Positions 51,701 to 62,847 of a DNA stretch of 64,000 bases are shown here, one piece after another (position 1 is the first letter of the stretch; every line of letters starts with the position of its first letter). A model generated the notes under the pieces. It ran no database searches and was not told where the DNA came from. It saw only the letters and a program-made list of their open reading frames with translations. A program made the translations under genes and the position numbers. This DNA comes from Tethya wilhelma (Eukaryota; Porifera; Demospongiae; Tethyida; Tethyidae), in the NCBI GenBank assembly GCA_964030475.1, contig CAXIPT010000003.1, positions 12,172,519 through 12,236,518 on the forward strand, written 5' to 3'.

Positions 51701-52520
51701 CCTTGTATCGGATGTGATAGTGAACTACATCATCCGGGGTATAGTTTCCAGGAGGACTCCAAGTGAGTGTCACTGATGACTTTGTAGGATCAAGAGAGGC
51801 TTTGAGGTTCTGCACACACAGTGGCATTACAGGACCTGCATATACAATACAATTATACTTCTCTTCTGTAGCCTGCAATACTGAGCACACCCATTACAAT
51901 ATACAGCAAAGTGAATGGACTAACACCTGTTGAACACTCCACTGATCTCCACTCTCCAAACTGATTCAGTCCTTCAGCTCTCACTTCAAACACATAGGGG
52001 GTCAAAGGCCGGAGAGACAAGCAGCTGGAATAACCACTGCATGTAAACACCTTCCTTTGTACAGTAGTGCTGTGATCTGGGTAGTGGAAGGTAACCCGAG
52101 CAGTTGTATCAACTCTTTTCTCTTTGAATCGGATGCGATAAGAAACAATGTGATCATTTCTGACACAGTTTCCAGGAGGACACCAAGTGAGTGTCACTGA
52201 TGACTTGGTGGGATCAAGAGAGGCTTTGAGGTTCTGCACACACTGTGGTACTACAGGACCTGTATGTATACACACAAATAACACACGCACCGTGGTGATT
52301 AAGTAATCTATGTATTAACGGAACTGTGTCTATATAGTCATATAGTATGTTAAGTACTTTTCTGCCATTTTCTGAATCTCGGTACACATTCCTTGCTGAT
52401 CCATGCTAAGAAGAGAGTGAACAGGATGGCTGCAACCACAACCGAGAGAACATCTGAGGCAGAAAAATTATCATTCACACTGGATTGCAGCAGCAAACAA
52501 GTCTCCCAAAGTGATTCCAT
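48750..52520 (-). CDS. membrane-anchored FN3-PARP family protein, copy 3 (five FN3, no Cys/His module)
   Basis: The start exon 52520-52358 is too short to stand out alone. It encodes MESLWETCLL and a transmembrane helix (VLSVVVAAILFTLFLAW) followed by basic residues (RFRKWQK). Five full FN3 exons follow (about 52261-51925, 51835-51509, 51062-50729, 50490-50158, 50022-49691), each symmetric phase 1-1 and ending in an FGEWSSVEC-type motif. Two mini exons (about 51405-51270 and 49632-49505) encode only the first and last strands of an FN3. The PARP exon (49433-48750) keeps YFHGTKLKC, FYFAPNSSKSHDY and YDELAVFNEDAI and ends YRW. The Cys/His modules of copies 1, 2, 4 and 5 are absent. FN3 repeats 1 and 2 resemble the exons in the truncated copy at 55573-56339. 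Confidence 0.8.
50517..50690. mobile_element. putative MITE in the FN3 array
   Basis: Inverted ends (GCTGGTAAATTTGGTG near 50519 against ATCAAATTTACCTGCCATGC near 50664-50683) flank an AT-rich core with a second inverted pair (GGTGATTTTAAATTTGGCAA against TTGGTGATTTGAAG). It lies in an intron between FN3 exons and is related to sequences at 32781-32950. Confidence 0.6.
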
Positions 52521-52882
52521 TTTCTAGCAGTGCTGACTACGCACATTCAGCTGATTTATGGGATGGTTTTAATTTTGGAAGCGCCCCCCTGTGAAAATAG
52601 TCGACAGGTCTTGCGAGATTGTGTGCATGCATACCGTATATAGCGGGAAATTTTCGTGCGGTTAAAATTTCGTTTCAGGCCTTGCAAACAAGTTTTCGTG
52701 GTCTTACAGCCGGTGTGCACGGGATCACTACGGTACATAACAGGTAAGATCATGTGCCAGATCATCGTTACGGATAGGCTCTGGGATCACCTCAGTATAG
52801 GTAAGGGTCACCACAGATATATATCACGATATTGGGCTCAGTATAGGTACGTCAGTATACCACTGATCCCATGACATATTAA
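52521..52882. other. left flank and probable promoter of the KDZ element
   Basis: This lies between the copy 3 start and the transposase start. It includes CCGTATATAGCGGGAAATTTTCG-type sequence (from 52633), an AT-rich word also seen in diverged form near 57750, which is likely a dispersed repeat. The left end of the transposon was not located. Confidence 0.45.
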
Positions 52883-55513
52883 ATGGCTAGCCAATTCAGA
52901 AAAAGAAGGAAGGTTCCAGTTGTTGCATCCACTCTGGTGGGAAAGAAGAGGTTTAAAAAGGTGAAAAGTCCTTTAGTGTATCCTCCAGTGGTTTCCAGAA
53001 GCCTGGATTGTGCAGATGCTGACCTCAGTACCACTATTGGTGACTCTGGCTCTATTGCTCCTGATCCTAGTGCTAGTAATGATGATTATGTTATGGATCC
53101 TGTGGACAATTATGATGATGATGCCGATGATGAATCAACTAGTGTAGGAGGTGCAGAGCCACAATCTCAGGCCTCGGCACACTACCGCCGAAGAGAAAAG
53201 GCAGCTGCTACATGGGACAAGCTTGCCCAATCGTTCATTGATGTATCAATATCACTGAACTGTATTCCTCCAGATACACTATGTGTAAGGTGTAGAACTA
53301 CCTCAGCATCAGTTCGTTGCAAGCAGTGTGGAACAGGTGTCTTTTTTTGCGCTGAATGTACAATTGAACATCATCAATCTTACCAAGGCAACGTTTATCA
53401 CACACCTGAGAGATGGATTAATGTAAGTTGAGAGATTGAATCAAATATATGTACATAACTTATCTATACAGTTAATTCTTTGACTATAGAATCAATTCAG
53501 AAGGTTTCAATACCCTAGTGCTCTTTTACTCAACACTGGCCACAGTTGCTCCACCCAGTACAGAAAGAAGATTGTTTGTGTTGATGCAGCAGGTGACTGA
53601 CCAATCATGCAAATTGTGTGAATGCATACACTCTTCATAATTCACCTAATTATCATAAATATTTCAGGAATTCAGCACCTTTTGTTTGTCCTCTTTTGTG
53701 ACTGTGAACCTGAAGCAATCACGTTGTTGAGGCTTAACCTTTGGGCAGCAACACCAACAAAGCCAACTCTTGCATTTTCAATAGAATTGATGCTGAGAAT
53801 GAAGATTCTCATGCTAGACTGTCAAGTAGCAGTGATGGATTTTGCCCAGTCATTGGAGACACAGTCACAATTACTTGGACCAGACTACCATCAGGTATAT
53901 CACAAGTTTCCACGAATGTTGCATGTATTTCTTGTGACAACACACTTTTTTGTTACAGATCCGAAGAGTGTATCCCATTATAATAGATGCTTTTGAAGAG
54001 TTTAGGTATGCAATATTTGTTCCAATCAAGTAGCACTCCATTGTGTATTTGCATGCTTAGGTTTTTTCATCACAAACTACACACGCTGGAGGGTATTTCT
54101 GTGGAGCGGGATGACTACTCTAAATGCCCTGCATGTCCTCAGGTATGAATTATGACTGTGCATTAAATATTCACCAGATGCAGTATTATGATGTTTGTAT
54201 ATAGCCAGGGGAGGCTGGCAAGGTGCATATATCGTACGATGGTCTGTTTGGTCTTTGTCGTAAATGGGCAGCTGGTTCAAGTGTAAGGAAACCACATAAT
54301 CAAGGAAGGTACTTTGTAGACCAAAACGACGTTGATGATTTCATCAGCAATTACCCACAAGTAAAGAGTCAGTCCAAAAAGGTAAAATTTAAAGCCTGAT
54401 GTATGTTTATGACAATTTTTCTCTATAATTCATAGGATTGTAATGATTTTCTAGCTGGAAGTGTTTTAAGGTCTCGCCAAAGGTATACAGCACTTGACGA
54501 AACAGCTGTAGCTGGACTTGCATGCAGGCATGAGTTTCCATTGATGTTTTTGAACTTCAAATTTGGAGAAAGGTATAGACATACATGTTACACAACACTC
54601 TGTAATGCTTAATATAATTATACTAAAGTGCACACATGCATGCAGACTAGGCTATGCTGTGTACCTTCTCAGCAAGCTTTTGGAGGTCTACCAAAATGAT
54701 CAGGTTGAGATCTTTTTTCTGTATGATGTTGGGTGTCTTTTGAAGAAGCACCTTCAGGTTTGGATACATATTTGTACACATGTGGCTGATTATGGACATA
54801 TAGTTTCTATAATTTAGCATTTTATTCTGTTATAATTATTTTGCAAATACAGGGAAGAAACTACTCACATATTGACAAGATAAAATTTGCTGTGCCTGTG
54901 TTTCACTCATATGGGCATGTTGCACATTGTCAGGTGATTTACATGAAGTGTTAATAGTTGCCCACTGGCATGATCACGTTTGTTCTCCATGCTTGTATAG
55001 CTTGAGTTCAGTCCTCGCTTTCAACCTGGTTTTGGGCTCACTGATGGTGAAGTCCTTGAGCGTCTATGGAGTTACATGAGGCGCTTTTCCAAGATGACCA
55101 AGGAAATGAGACCAGCCCACAGAATTGATGTTTTGAGTGATGCTTTTGGACATTTTGCCTACTTAGCTGCCATCAACTTAGGTATGAACTAAATCATGTC
55201 CATATATACATGACTGTGAAATTAAACTTGTCATTTTACAGGTGAACTTCTTTCAGATCGACTGAAGAAGGCTACACATGTGTTAGAAACTACTTCAGCA
55301 GACTTGGAGTCACTTATGACTGACTCCACTGGTGGTAATGAAAATATTCATGATGAAAATATAAATGTGGTTTTGAGGATAATGTGCTATAATTATAATT
55401 ATACTATAGAGCCTGTTTTTCGTACTGCTGATATTCAACAGTGGTATGAAGAGGACAAGCGAAAAGAAACACATAAGGATTGTGAAAGTGTGTATAATTA
55501 TTTACAAAAGTAG
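52883..55513 (+). mobile_element. KDZ-superfamily DNA transposon, multi-exon transposase gene
   Basis: This encodes a transposase of the Kyakuja-Dileera-Zisupton group. About ten exons join by GT-AG (52883-53424, 53485-53590, 53669-53894, 53960-54006, 54061-54142, 54203-54380, 54436-54571, 54646-54755, 54853-54932, 55001-55181, 55241-55513). The N-terminus is basic with a nuclear-localisation-like KRRKVP, then an acidic stretch and a Cys/His cluster of the CxC type (CVRCRTT, CKQCGTG, FFCAEC). The core shows YDGLFGLCRKW, DETAVAGLACRHEFP, FLYDVGCLLKKHL, VFHSYGHVAHCQ, GFGLTDGEVLERLWSYMRR and TKEMRPAHRID, the standard KDZ blocks. No internal stop was seen in the joined exons. Terminal inverted repeats were not found by eye. 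It is oriented opposite to the surrounding FN3-PARP genes. Confidence 0.88.
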
Positions 55514-55572
55514 TATGTACATGTAACAGTAGTATGAGGTATGGTATCCAACACATTATTCAGACAACCAAT

Positions 55573-56339
55573 CCTTGTATCGGATGTGATAGTGAACTAC
55601 ATCATTTGGGGTACAGTTTCCAGGAGGACACCAAGTGAGTGTCACTGATGACTTGGTAGGATCAAGAGAGGCTTCCAGATTCTGCACACATTGTGGTATT
55701 ACAGGACCTGCACGTATAAAGACCATTGTGCACACCCATCACAGTAAATAGCAAGGCGAATGGACTAATACCTGTAAAACACTCCACTGAACTCCACTCT
55801 TCAAATTGGTTCAGTCCTTCAGCTCTCACTTCAAACACATAGGGGGTCAAAGGTCGGAGAGACAAGCAGCTGGAATAGCCACTGCATGTAAACACCTTCC
55901 TTTGTACAGTAGTGCTGTGATCTGGGTAGTGGAAGGTAACCCGAGCAGTTGTATCATCTCTTTTCTCTTTGAATCGGATGCGATAAGAAACAATGCGATA
56001 ATTTCTGACACAGTTTCCAGCGGGAGGACACCAAGTGAGTGTCACTGATGACTTGGTGGGATCAAGAGAGACTTTGAGATTCTGCACACACTGTGGTGTT
56101 ACAGGACCTGCATGTAAACACATACGGAAAAATACATGATGATAAACGTAACACATCTGCTGATCAAACATGTATCACTGACATTTCTGCCTTCTTCTTT
56201 GAACGGCAAATTTGTTATAAGCCATGACAGCCAGCACTAGAAAGACCACGGCTATAGCACCTAGGAGAACGTCTATCTCTGAGGCATTGTTCAGACGGGA
56301 TTGCAGCAGCTCTGGCAGGAAAGCCTCCAGGGGTTCCAT
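55573..56339 (-). pseudogene. truncated FN3-PARP family gene (membrane anchor and 1.3 FN3 domains)
   Basis: The start exon 56339-56183 encodes MEPLEAFLPELLQ and a transmembrane helix (VLLGAIAVVFLVLAVMAY) followed by RRR. A complete FN3 exon (about 56109-55773) follows. A second FN3 exon begins at about 55706 and loses homology at 55573, in the middle of the domain, next to the KDZ element. No matching remainder is seen on the other side of the transposon, where copy 3 starts afresh. I infer deletion linked to the insertion, or a rearranged assembly. Alternatively, this anchor could splice over the transposon into copy 3 exons; the phase (1) would allow it. Confidence 0.75.
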
Positions 56340-56579
56340 CATTATTTTTGAATCTGAGTTTGAATTTCGAATTTTTGATTACATCAGAATGACCAGACAG
56401 CGTGACGTACTGCCTACTGGGCATGCGCAGCAAAGCATCGTATACTCTGCGCGCACCGCGCTATGTATTTTAGTGTACAGAAACAATATTATAATATCAT
56501 AATAATATGAAATTAAACAGTTCTAGCAGGCTAACTATCCATGATCCATAGATCTAATTATACAAGTTCCAGCTCAAGA

Positions 56580-58130
56580 CTAGTAGCTATATAATATGAG
56601 GTACTGAGGGGAGATGGCATCTTCATTGAATACTGCCAGCTCATCATAGTTCAAGTCACTTGCATTTGACTTCGCGCTTTCAGCATACAAAGAGTGGTAA
56701 CCAGGGGGAGGACACTTTGGGTTGGGTATCTTGCTAACAACCTGCTTTGGAATGAATCGGTAAGTATTTCCAGGAGCAACTTTGCAAAGATACATTCCCC
56801 AGTAGCTGGTACTGGTTGAATGATCCAAGTTGGGTTGCTGACCACGGTAGTCGTGAGATTTAGAAGAGTTTGGAGCAAAGTAGAAGGCCTGTCCAAGACG
56901 TTGAAACCTATCGGTTCTGATGTGATCAGACACGAAACCTTTCCTTGCTATTCCACACACTGCACAGCCTTGGACCTCACACAGCTGGTGGTATTTGTTG
57001 ATGAGACATTTGAGCTTTGTTCCATGAAAGTAGTTAACTGTTTGTTGAAATTGTGGTGGCAGTGATTGCACATATCTTTGAAACTTGGCCTCCACTGCTG
57101 GGTTCACAATGGCTATGATGGACTGCACACTAGGACAAGCTCCCTTTCTGGGATCCCACTTCTGCTGGAAGAGTTGAGATATATCATTGAACTCCTCAGA
57201 GTCTTCAGCAAGTGATACCAAGATGGCTATATCTGCATGATATGCAAAACAATTAATAGAATTATTATCACTGTATGCATATTAGAATTAATACTGTATC
57301 ATATAGCTCATAATTTTCGTGGCACAAAAAGTTTGTGAAAAGTCTGTCTTTGCTGTTTAGAACTAATTATTTTCGTGAATTACAACCTCTGAAATTACAT
57401 TGCCAACATACATTTTTCTACACTCTCGTGGAAATGTTTTGTGGGATACATGTGTATTGTTCTCTCATGAAATTCACGAAAATATTGTGCCACAATTAAT
57501 GATTAATAGTTATTCTTAACTCACTGTTCTTTCTTGCACTATTGGAATGGTCGTTGTCACAGAAATGAAACTCCTTGGGAGTCGAACTAACTGTTGGATT
57601 ATTAAACACAGTTCCTGATGCAATCATCCTGGGTCTGGTGCAGTTTGGGTACAAGCAATACTCGGAGTCTGAATCGGAAGAAACAGACATGTATATGTTA
57701 CAATTGAGTATTCAAGTATTCATTGTGGACACATGACATTGCATATACTGTATAGTGGGAAAGTTTCTCAGGGTTTAACTTTCATGGTTGTCGTGGATCA
57801 TGCTCCATCAGTGAAAGGTTTTATCCACAAAATTCTCCCTAATGTATATACGTATGAGCTCATCCGCAAATTTAACCGCAAAAATGTTTGACTAGAAACT
57901 GATATTGTACTAATCACTAACCATATGATCTCTTGTGTGCACGGCTGCAAAAGTTGTAAATGACCAACTTGCTGTTTGCAGTGCCAGGGTTTAGATCAAT
58001 GGTAATCCTATTCTTGTTGCAAACGGGAAAGCGACACTTCCAGTCTGAATATAAGAGTGCACACAAGACATTGAAGAGAGCTATTTCATGATAAATCGCA
58101 ATGATACACACACACGCACGCACGCACGCA

Positions 58131-58206
<76 letters not shown>

Positions 58207-58207
58207 N

Positions 58208-58274
<67 letters not shown>

Positions 58275-58971
58275 ATTATACCCAGAGAACGCTCTATTGA
58301 GCTCCACTCTCCAAACTGATCATCTCTTCCTTCAGCTCTCACTTCAAACACATAGGGGTTCAATGGTCGTAGAGACGGTGCATTACTACCAGGCCCATAT
58401 GTAAACACTTGACTTGTTGTACCACTGGAGAGAGGAGGGAGGGATGTGTAGCCATCTAACGACTGGTTCTTGTGTCTGTATCGAACATGGTAGCTCATGA
58501 CAACAAAGTTACTAGGAGGAGTCCAGGAGAGAGTCACTGAGGGTTGCTGAGGATCAACATCAGCACGCAGGTCACTGACACATTGGGGCCTCAGGGGTAC
58601 TATAGGTGCAGCTACTGTATGTGGGTAGATCATAACAATTCTATAAATTTAATTAACAATCTGTGTTGGAGTGAGGGGGAGTTTTTATGACTGACTGATC
58701 TGCATGCATGCATACATTCATAGTCATTGCTTTCAGTATTACCAAACATGGCCACTTCCAATACAACATTTACTTCCTACCCATGAGCTCATGCAGTCAG
58801 TGCATACATGTTTGTAGCATACTGCTATAGTTATAATTATGGCAAGACTCACCATAATATTGTTCCTCAAGCTCAATTTCTTCAGCATGGCAGTGTGGAT
58901 CACCTACTCGTAAGTTATTGTGTCTTCTCCTAGGACCACATATATACAGAGACAGATATGGATACACCGTG

Positions 58972-59026
<55 letters not shown>

Positions 59027-59392
59027 TTGTAACTTGACATGCAGCATGAAGACTATTCACCTCAGAAACCGCAATATTACATTGCCTGAACAATGACAAG
59101 GACAGTGACACTGCTTCACCACCACAGCCACAATGACTCCAATCGCACAGACTGCACAGATCAAACCCACAACAACAGTAAACAGGATCACAATGATATA
59201 GATGAGTTGAGGTAGAGTTAGACTGCAGTCCAGAGCTGGAATGACACACACGCTAGGAGGAAGGGTAGCCTCTGTTAATGATGTGGTTATCAGCTCCTGG
59301 TCAATCCCTGAAGATGATGAGAAACCGGAGCCAAAGAACTGTTCTTCTTCTCCGCTAGTAGTGAACGGTTCCAAGAGTGACATGCTGATCAA
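56580..59392 (-). CDS. membrane-anchored FN3-PARP family protein, copy 4 (one FN3, two Cys/His modules)
   Basis: This is the closest paralogue of copy 1, with the same exon plan: anchor exon from 59392 (Ser-rich N-terminus, LPQLIYIIVILFTVVVG helix, then a Cys-rich CHCPCHC turn); linker exon about 58937-58853 (HAEEIELEEQ); FN3 exon about 58616-58281; Cys/His modules about 58046-57922 (C-RFPV-C, FC-xxx-H) and 57671-57524 (C-LYPN-C, FC-xxx-H); PARP exon 57230-56580. Catalytic landmarks YFHGTKLKC, FYFAPNSSKSHDY and YDELAVFNEDAI are present. A very long CA microsatellite lies between the FN3 and module exons. Upstream start choice follows copy 1. Confidence 0.8.
58106..58268. repeat. CA microsatellite
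   Basis: This is a run of about 160 bp of CA/CACG repeats with one ambiguous base at 58207, in an intron of copy 4. A second CA run lies at about 58974-59023 in its first intron. Confidence 0.95.
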
Positions 59393-59970
59393 TGTGGCAT
59401 ATATCCAACCAAACTAAGATTTAAAAGAGGGGGATACAATGAATTTCACCTATGTAGTATTGCGGCCAGACACTCCCTCACAAAAAGGAAGAGCTATAGG
59501 CCTAGCTATAGTGGCTGGTCCTTTGAGACTCACTGTAAGTGCAATCATAGCTAAACAAGAGTCCTGATATAATAGTAAGATCTCTGGTGTAAAGGGTTGC
59601 AAGTACATTAAGTCTAGTCTGAGCTAGTGGGTGTCGGCAAAGTCCATCCGAGAAAACGCTGAGTGAGTAGAGCAAAGGTACGCCAGGCCAGGCAGCTCAG
59701 GGACACCGCCTCGTAAACCAGTCATTGATCATCATCAGGGACTGACCATGCAGGAGCTGACTCTCTGTACGTAGCCAGAGCCTGGGTACCACGAGGCTAT
59801 ATAGGGGGGAAGGCCTGAGCCAAAGAAATGCTCTTTTTGTTCAGTGTTAGCTGACTGCGCGCGTTCGATAGGTGCATGCAGTTCAAGGTTTTAATGTTGA
59901 CGACCATTTCCCGAATGAAACATTATTGATCTGTCTACATAACACAAACCTGTCACAATAATTAAATAGC
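59393..59970. other. intergenic, with a relic anchor exon and promoter
   Basis: The segment 59810-59922 is homologous to the start exon and upstream region of copy 1 (compare 45103-45229). It encodes on the minus strand a remnant like HFFGSGL, and upstream shares GTTTTAATGTTG and GACCATT. The rest (59520-59800) is unassigned. Confidence 0.65.
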
Positions 59971-62624
59971 TTAGTGGCTGTATATTATGACATATCGAGG
60001 GGAAATGGCATCTTGATTATATATGGCAAGTTCAGAGTAGTTCAAGTCACTCTTTTGTGACCACCAGAAGAGGCCTTTCCTCTTACCATATAAGGAATGA
60101 TACCCCTTGGGTGGCTCTGTACGTTCAGGTTGGGATACATTGTTTGGTCTAAAGGAATATTTTCGTCCTGGTACAACTTCACAGAGAAGCATTCCCCAGC
60201 AGCTTCCATTCAAAGGTATTTTCAAAAAATCACTCCCACGTGACAGGCTGTAGTCATGTGCTTTGGAGGAGTTTGGAGCAAAGTAGAAGGCCCGTCCTAG
60301 GCGCTGCCAGTGAGCTGTGCTGATACATTCGGAGACAAATCCTCTCTTGGCAATTCCACACACACCACAGCCAGAGTCACTGCAGAATGTCTGAAAATTG
60401 TTCATAAGACATTTCAACTTTGTCCCGTGAAAGTATCTTTTTGTATTTCGATGTCTTCGAGGCAGTCTTTGACGGTATTGTTGAAACTTCTCTTCAACTG
60501 CTGGGTTGATTATAGCCAGGATGGTCTTAATGGTTGGGCATAGTCCTTTCTTGGAATCCCACTTCTTTTTGAACCTTTTCTCTATATCTTTAAAGTTTTT
60601 GGACGTCCTCTCCACACAAACAAGAAATGACATACCTGAACAATAATTATCTCTATGTCAACTCTTAAAATTAATATACCCATGCATGGATAGATTTACC
60701 ATCATTTGTTGCCCTAGTCAAGTGTTCCCCACAGAGATGCAATGGCTGTGGTGTATTAGTACAGTCTGGATAGATGCAGTACTTCGTGTCTACATGTATT
60801 CAGATTAACACGTGCACCGACATAATTACAATCAAGTTCTTGTTGAATGAACTGTGTCACTATGTAAGCGCCGTTTTGTTACCAAAAATAAAAAGCATGA
60901 TGTTTTGTGACGCTTTTTGTTGACAAATGCACAATACACATATGTGCACGAGCTAGTATCCAGAACATGGTACCCACATCGCACTAGAAAGTAACAGTAC
61001 AATGTAGTAACAAAATAGTGCTGATATAGTGACACAGTTTCTTTAATATCATACCAAAGTCCTGCTTGTGTTCAAGGCAACAGAAGTCGTAAATGATTTC
61101 TTCTCCTTCTATTGGCTTTATATTGATCCTTCTTCTCTCACAATCAGGATGTCGGCACTTCCAATCTACAATCGTAGAACAATTAATTAATTTACTATTC
61201 AGCTGAGATACCATGTAGCAATTCACTGAACTTACTCTGGATAAAACACTCCACTGAAGCCCACTCTCCAAATTGACTGCTCTGTCCTTCAGCTCTCACT
61301 TCAAACACATAGGAGGTCGAAGGTTGAAGAGATGATAAATTGATATCTGTACCACTACATGCAAGTGTGGCTATGGTAGTTTGACAGCAGCCAGACTTCT
61401 GTTTACATCGGATGTGATAACAGACAACATCATCGTCTGAGGTGCAGTTAGCTGGGGGACTCCAAGTGAGAGTCACTGATGGCTTCCTGGGATCCCCTGG
61501 CTGGTCCTGAGAGGCCCTGAGGCACTGAACAACATCAGGTCCTACAGAGTTAAATTCATCAAATCACATTCATTAGATTCAATAGTTAATTAAGTTTGTT
61601 TATCACTTTTAGCAAGATCAGCACATTTTTAATTATCAATGAGCTGACACTGCAACTAAGAGACAACTGAGTGCTGAGTCTAGTACTATAAGGTTTTGCC
61701 AGGTATGTGCCAGTGCAGAGTCAGCTTAGCTGCTATCAGTGCTGGCTGATTATGCTCTCTCTAAATTATTGGATCCAGCGTGGACTCTATTCAATATTAA
61801 TAATAATAATAATAATACCGGCTTAGCTGATCATTATAATCAATAATATTATTATTAATACAATCTCTTACTTGGTCGACATCTGGTTGGCAATCTGGAA
61901 GGCTCCAATGACCATAATGGTAGGATATGGTCCATATTCTCAGCTCTTTGCTCTCTCTTGCTTCTCCGACTCCAACAATCACGACGTTGAGATTTCCTGC
62001 AATCTAGGTTATTAATCAAACTGATGATTTTTCTCACTATTAATAACCAGTAAATAGATACATGCACTACAGCTGAGATGTGATGCAATAACAGAACATA
62101 CTCTGGATAAAACACTCCACTGAGCTCCACTCTCCAAACTGATTATTTAGTCCTTCAGCTCTCACTTCAAACACATAAGAGGTCGAAGGTCGGAAGGATC
62201 CACTACATGTACATGCAGTAGTGAATGCTATAGTTTCACAGCAGTCAGTATCATCAGACTTTTGTCTGTATCGGATGTGATAGCAGACAACATCGTCATC
62301 TGAGGTGCAGTTAGCTGGGGGACTCCAAGTGAGTGTCACCGATGGCTTCCTGGGACCCCCTGGCTGGTCCTGAGAGGCCCTAAGACACTGAACAACATCA
62401 GGTACTGTAGTGCAGCAAGTTTTGTATTTTATAATACTAATTAGCATAAATTAACTTAATTATTTGCGGTACAAAATGATCCACAAAACTGAATATTTAT
62501 ACAATAAAAGTTAATTTTTAATAAACCACCCACCTATGGCTACGCGACTACCGCTATACCAGTAGCTATAGTAGGCCGCCGTCCCGGCAAGTAGAGCTCC
62601 AACTCCAAGTGCAGTGGCCAACAT
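59971..62624 (-). CDS. membrane-anchored FN3-PARP family protein, copy 5 (two FN3, two Cys/His modules)
   Basis: The start exon (62624-62527) encodes a short N-terminal hydrophobic segment (MLATALGVGALLAGTAAYY). An in-frame TAA lies just upstream, which supports this ATG. FN3 exon 1 is about 62405-62101 and FN3 exon 2 about 61545-61236, both ending FGEW(S/A)SVECFIQS. Between them a possible extra exon (about 61998-61870) is open in two frames and matches nothing known. Cys/His modules follow at about 61168-61055 (C-RHPD-C, FC-xxx-H) and 60792-60702 (C-IYPD-C, LC-xxx-H), then the PARP exon 60636-59971 with YFHGTKLKC, FYFAPNSSKAHDY and YSELAIYNQDAI. The Glu position is kept. Confidence 0.77.
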
Positions 62625-62847
62625 CTTTGAGCTGATCTTTTTCTGAATCTGTTGATCCAGCAACTTTTATACGGAAGTGTACGGAGTCGAGGAAATTGCT
62701 GATCATGCAATATGCGTGGGCAGTAGACATTTTATCAGGGATGGGAAAGTGAATGCTGTGAAAAAAAAGTAACCCTACAGTATACTTTTTATACAAATAC
62801 AAAAACTTTACTGAAAATTACTAGACTAATGCAGCTCAGTATTAATA
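62625..62847. promoter_or_regulatory. promoter region of copy 5
   Basis: GAAATTGCTGATCATGCAAT at 62692-62711 is shared with the region upstream of copy 1. The core TTGCTGATCATGCAA is a near palindrome. Confidence 0.45.

Noticed and set aside
49691..52261. Class I cytokine receptor (WSXWS box)
   Set aside because: FGEWSSVEC recalls half a WSXWS motif, but it recurs in every FN3 and paired N-terminal cysteines of a cytokine-binding module are absent.
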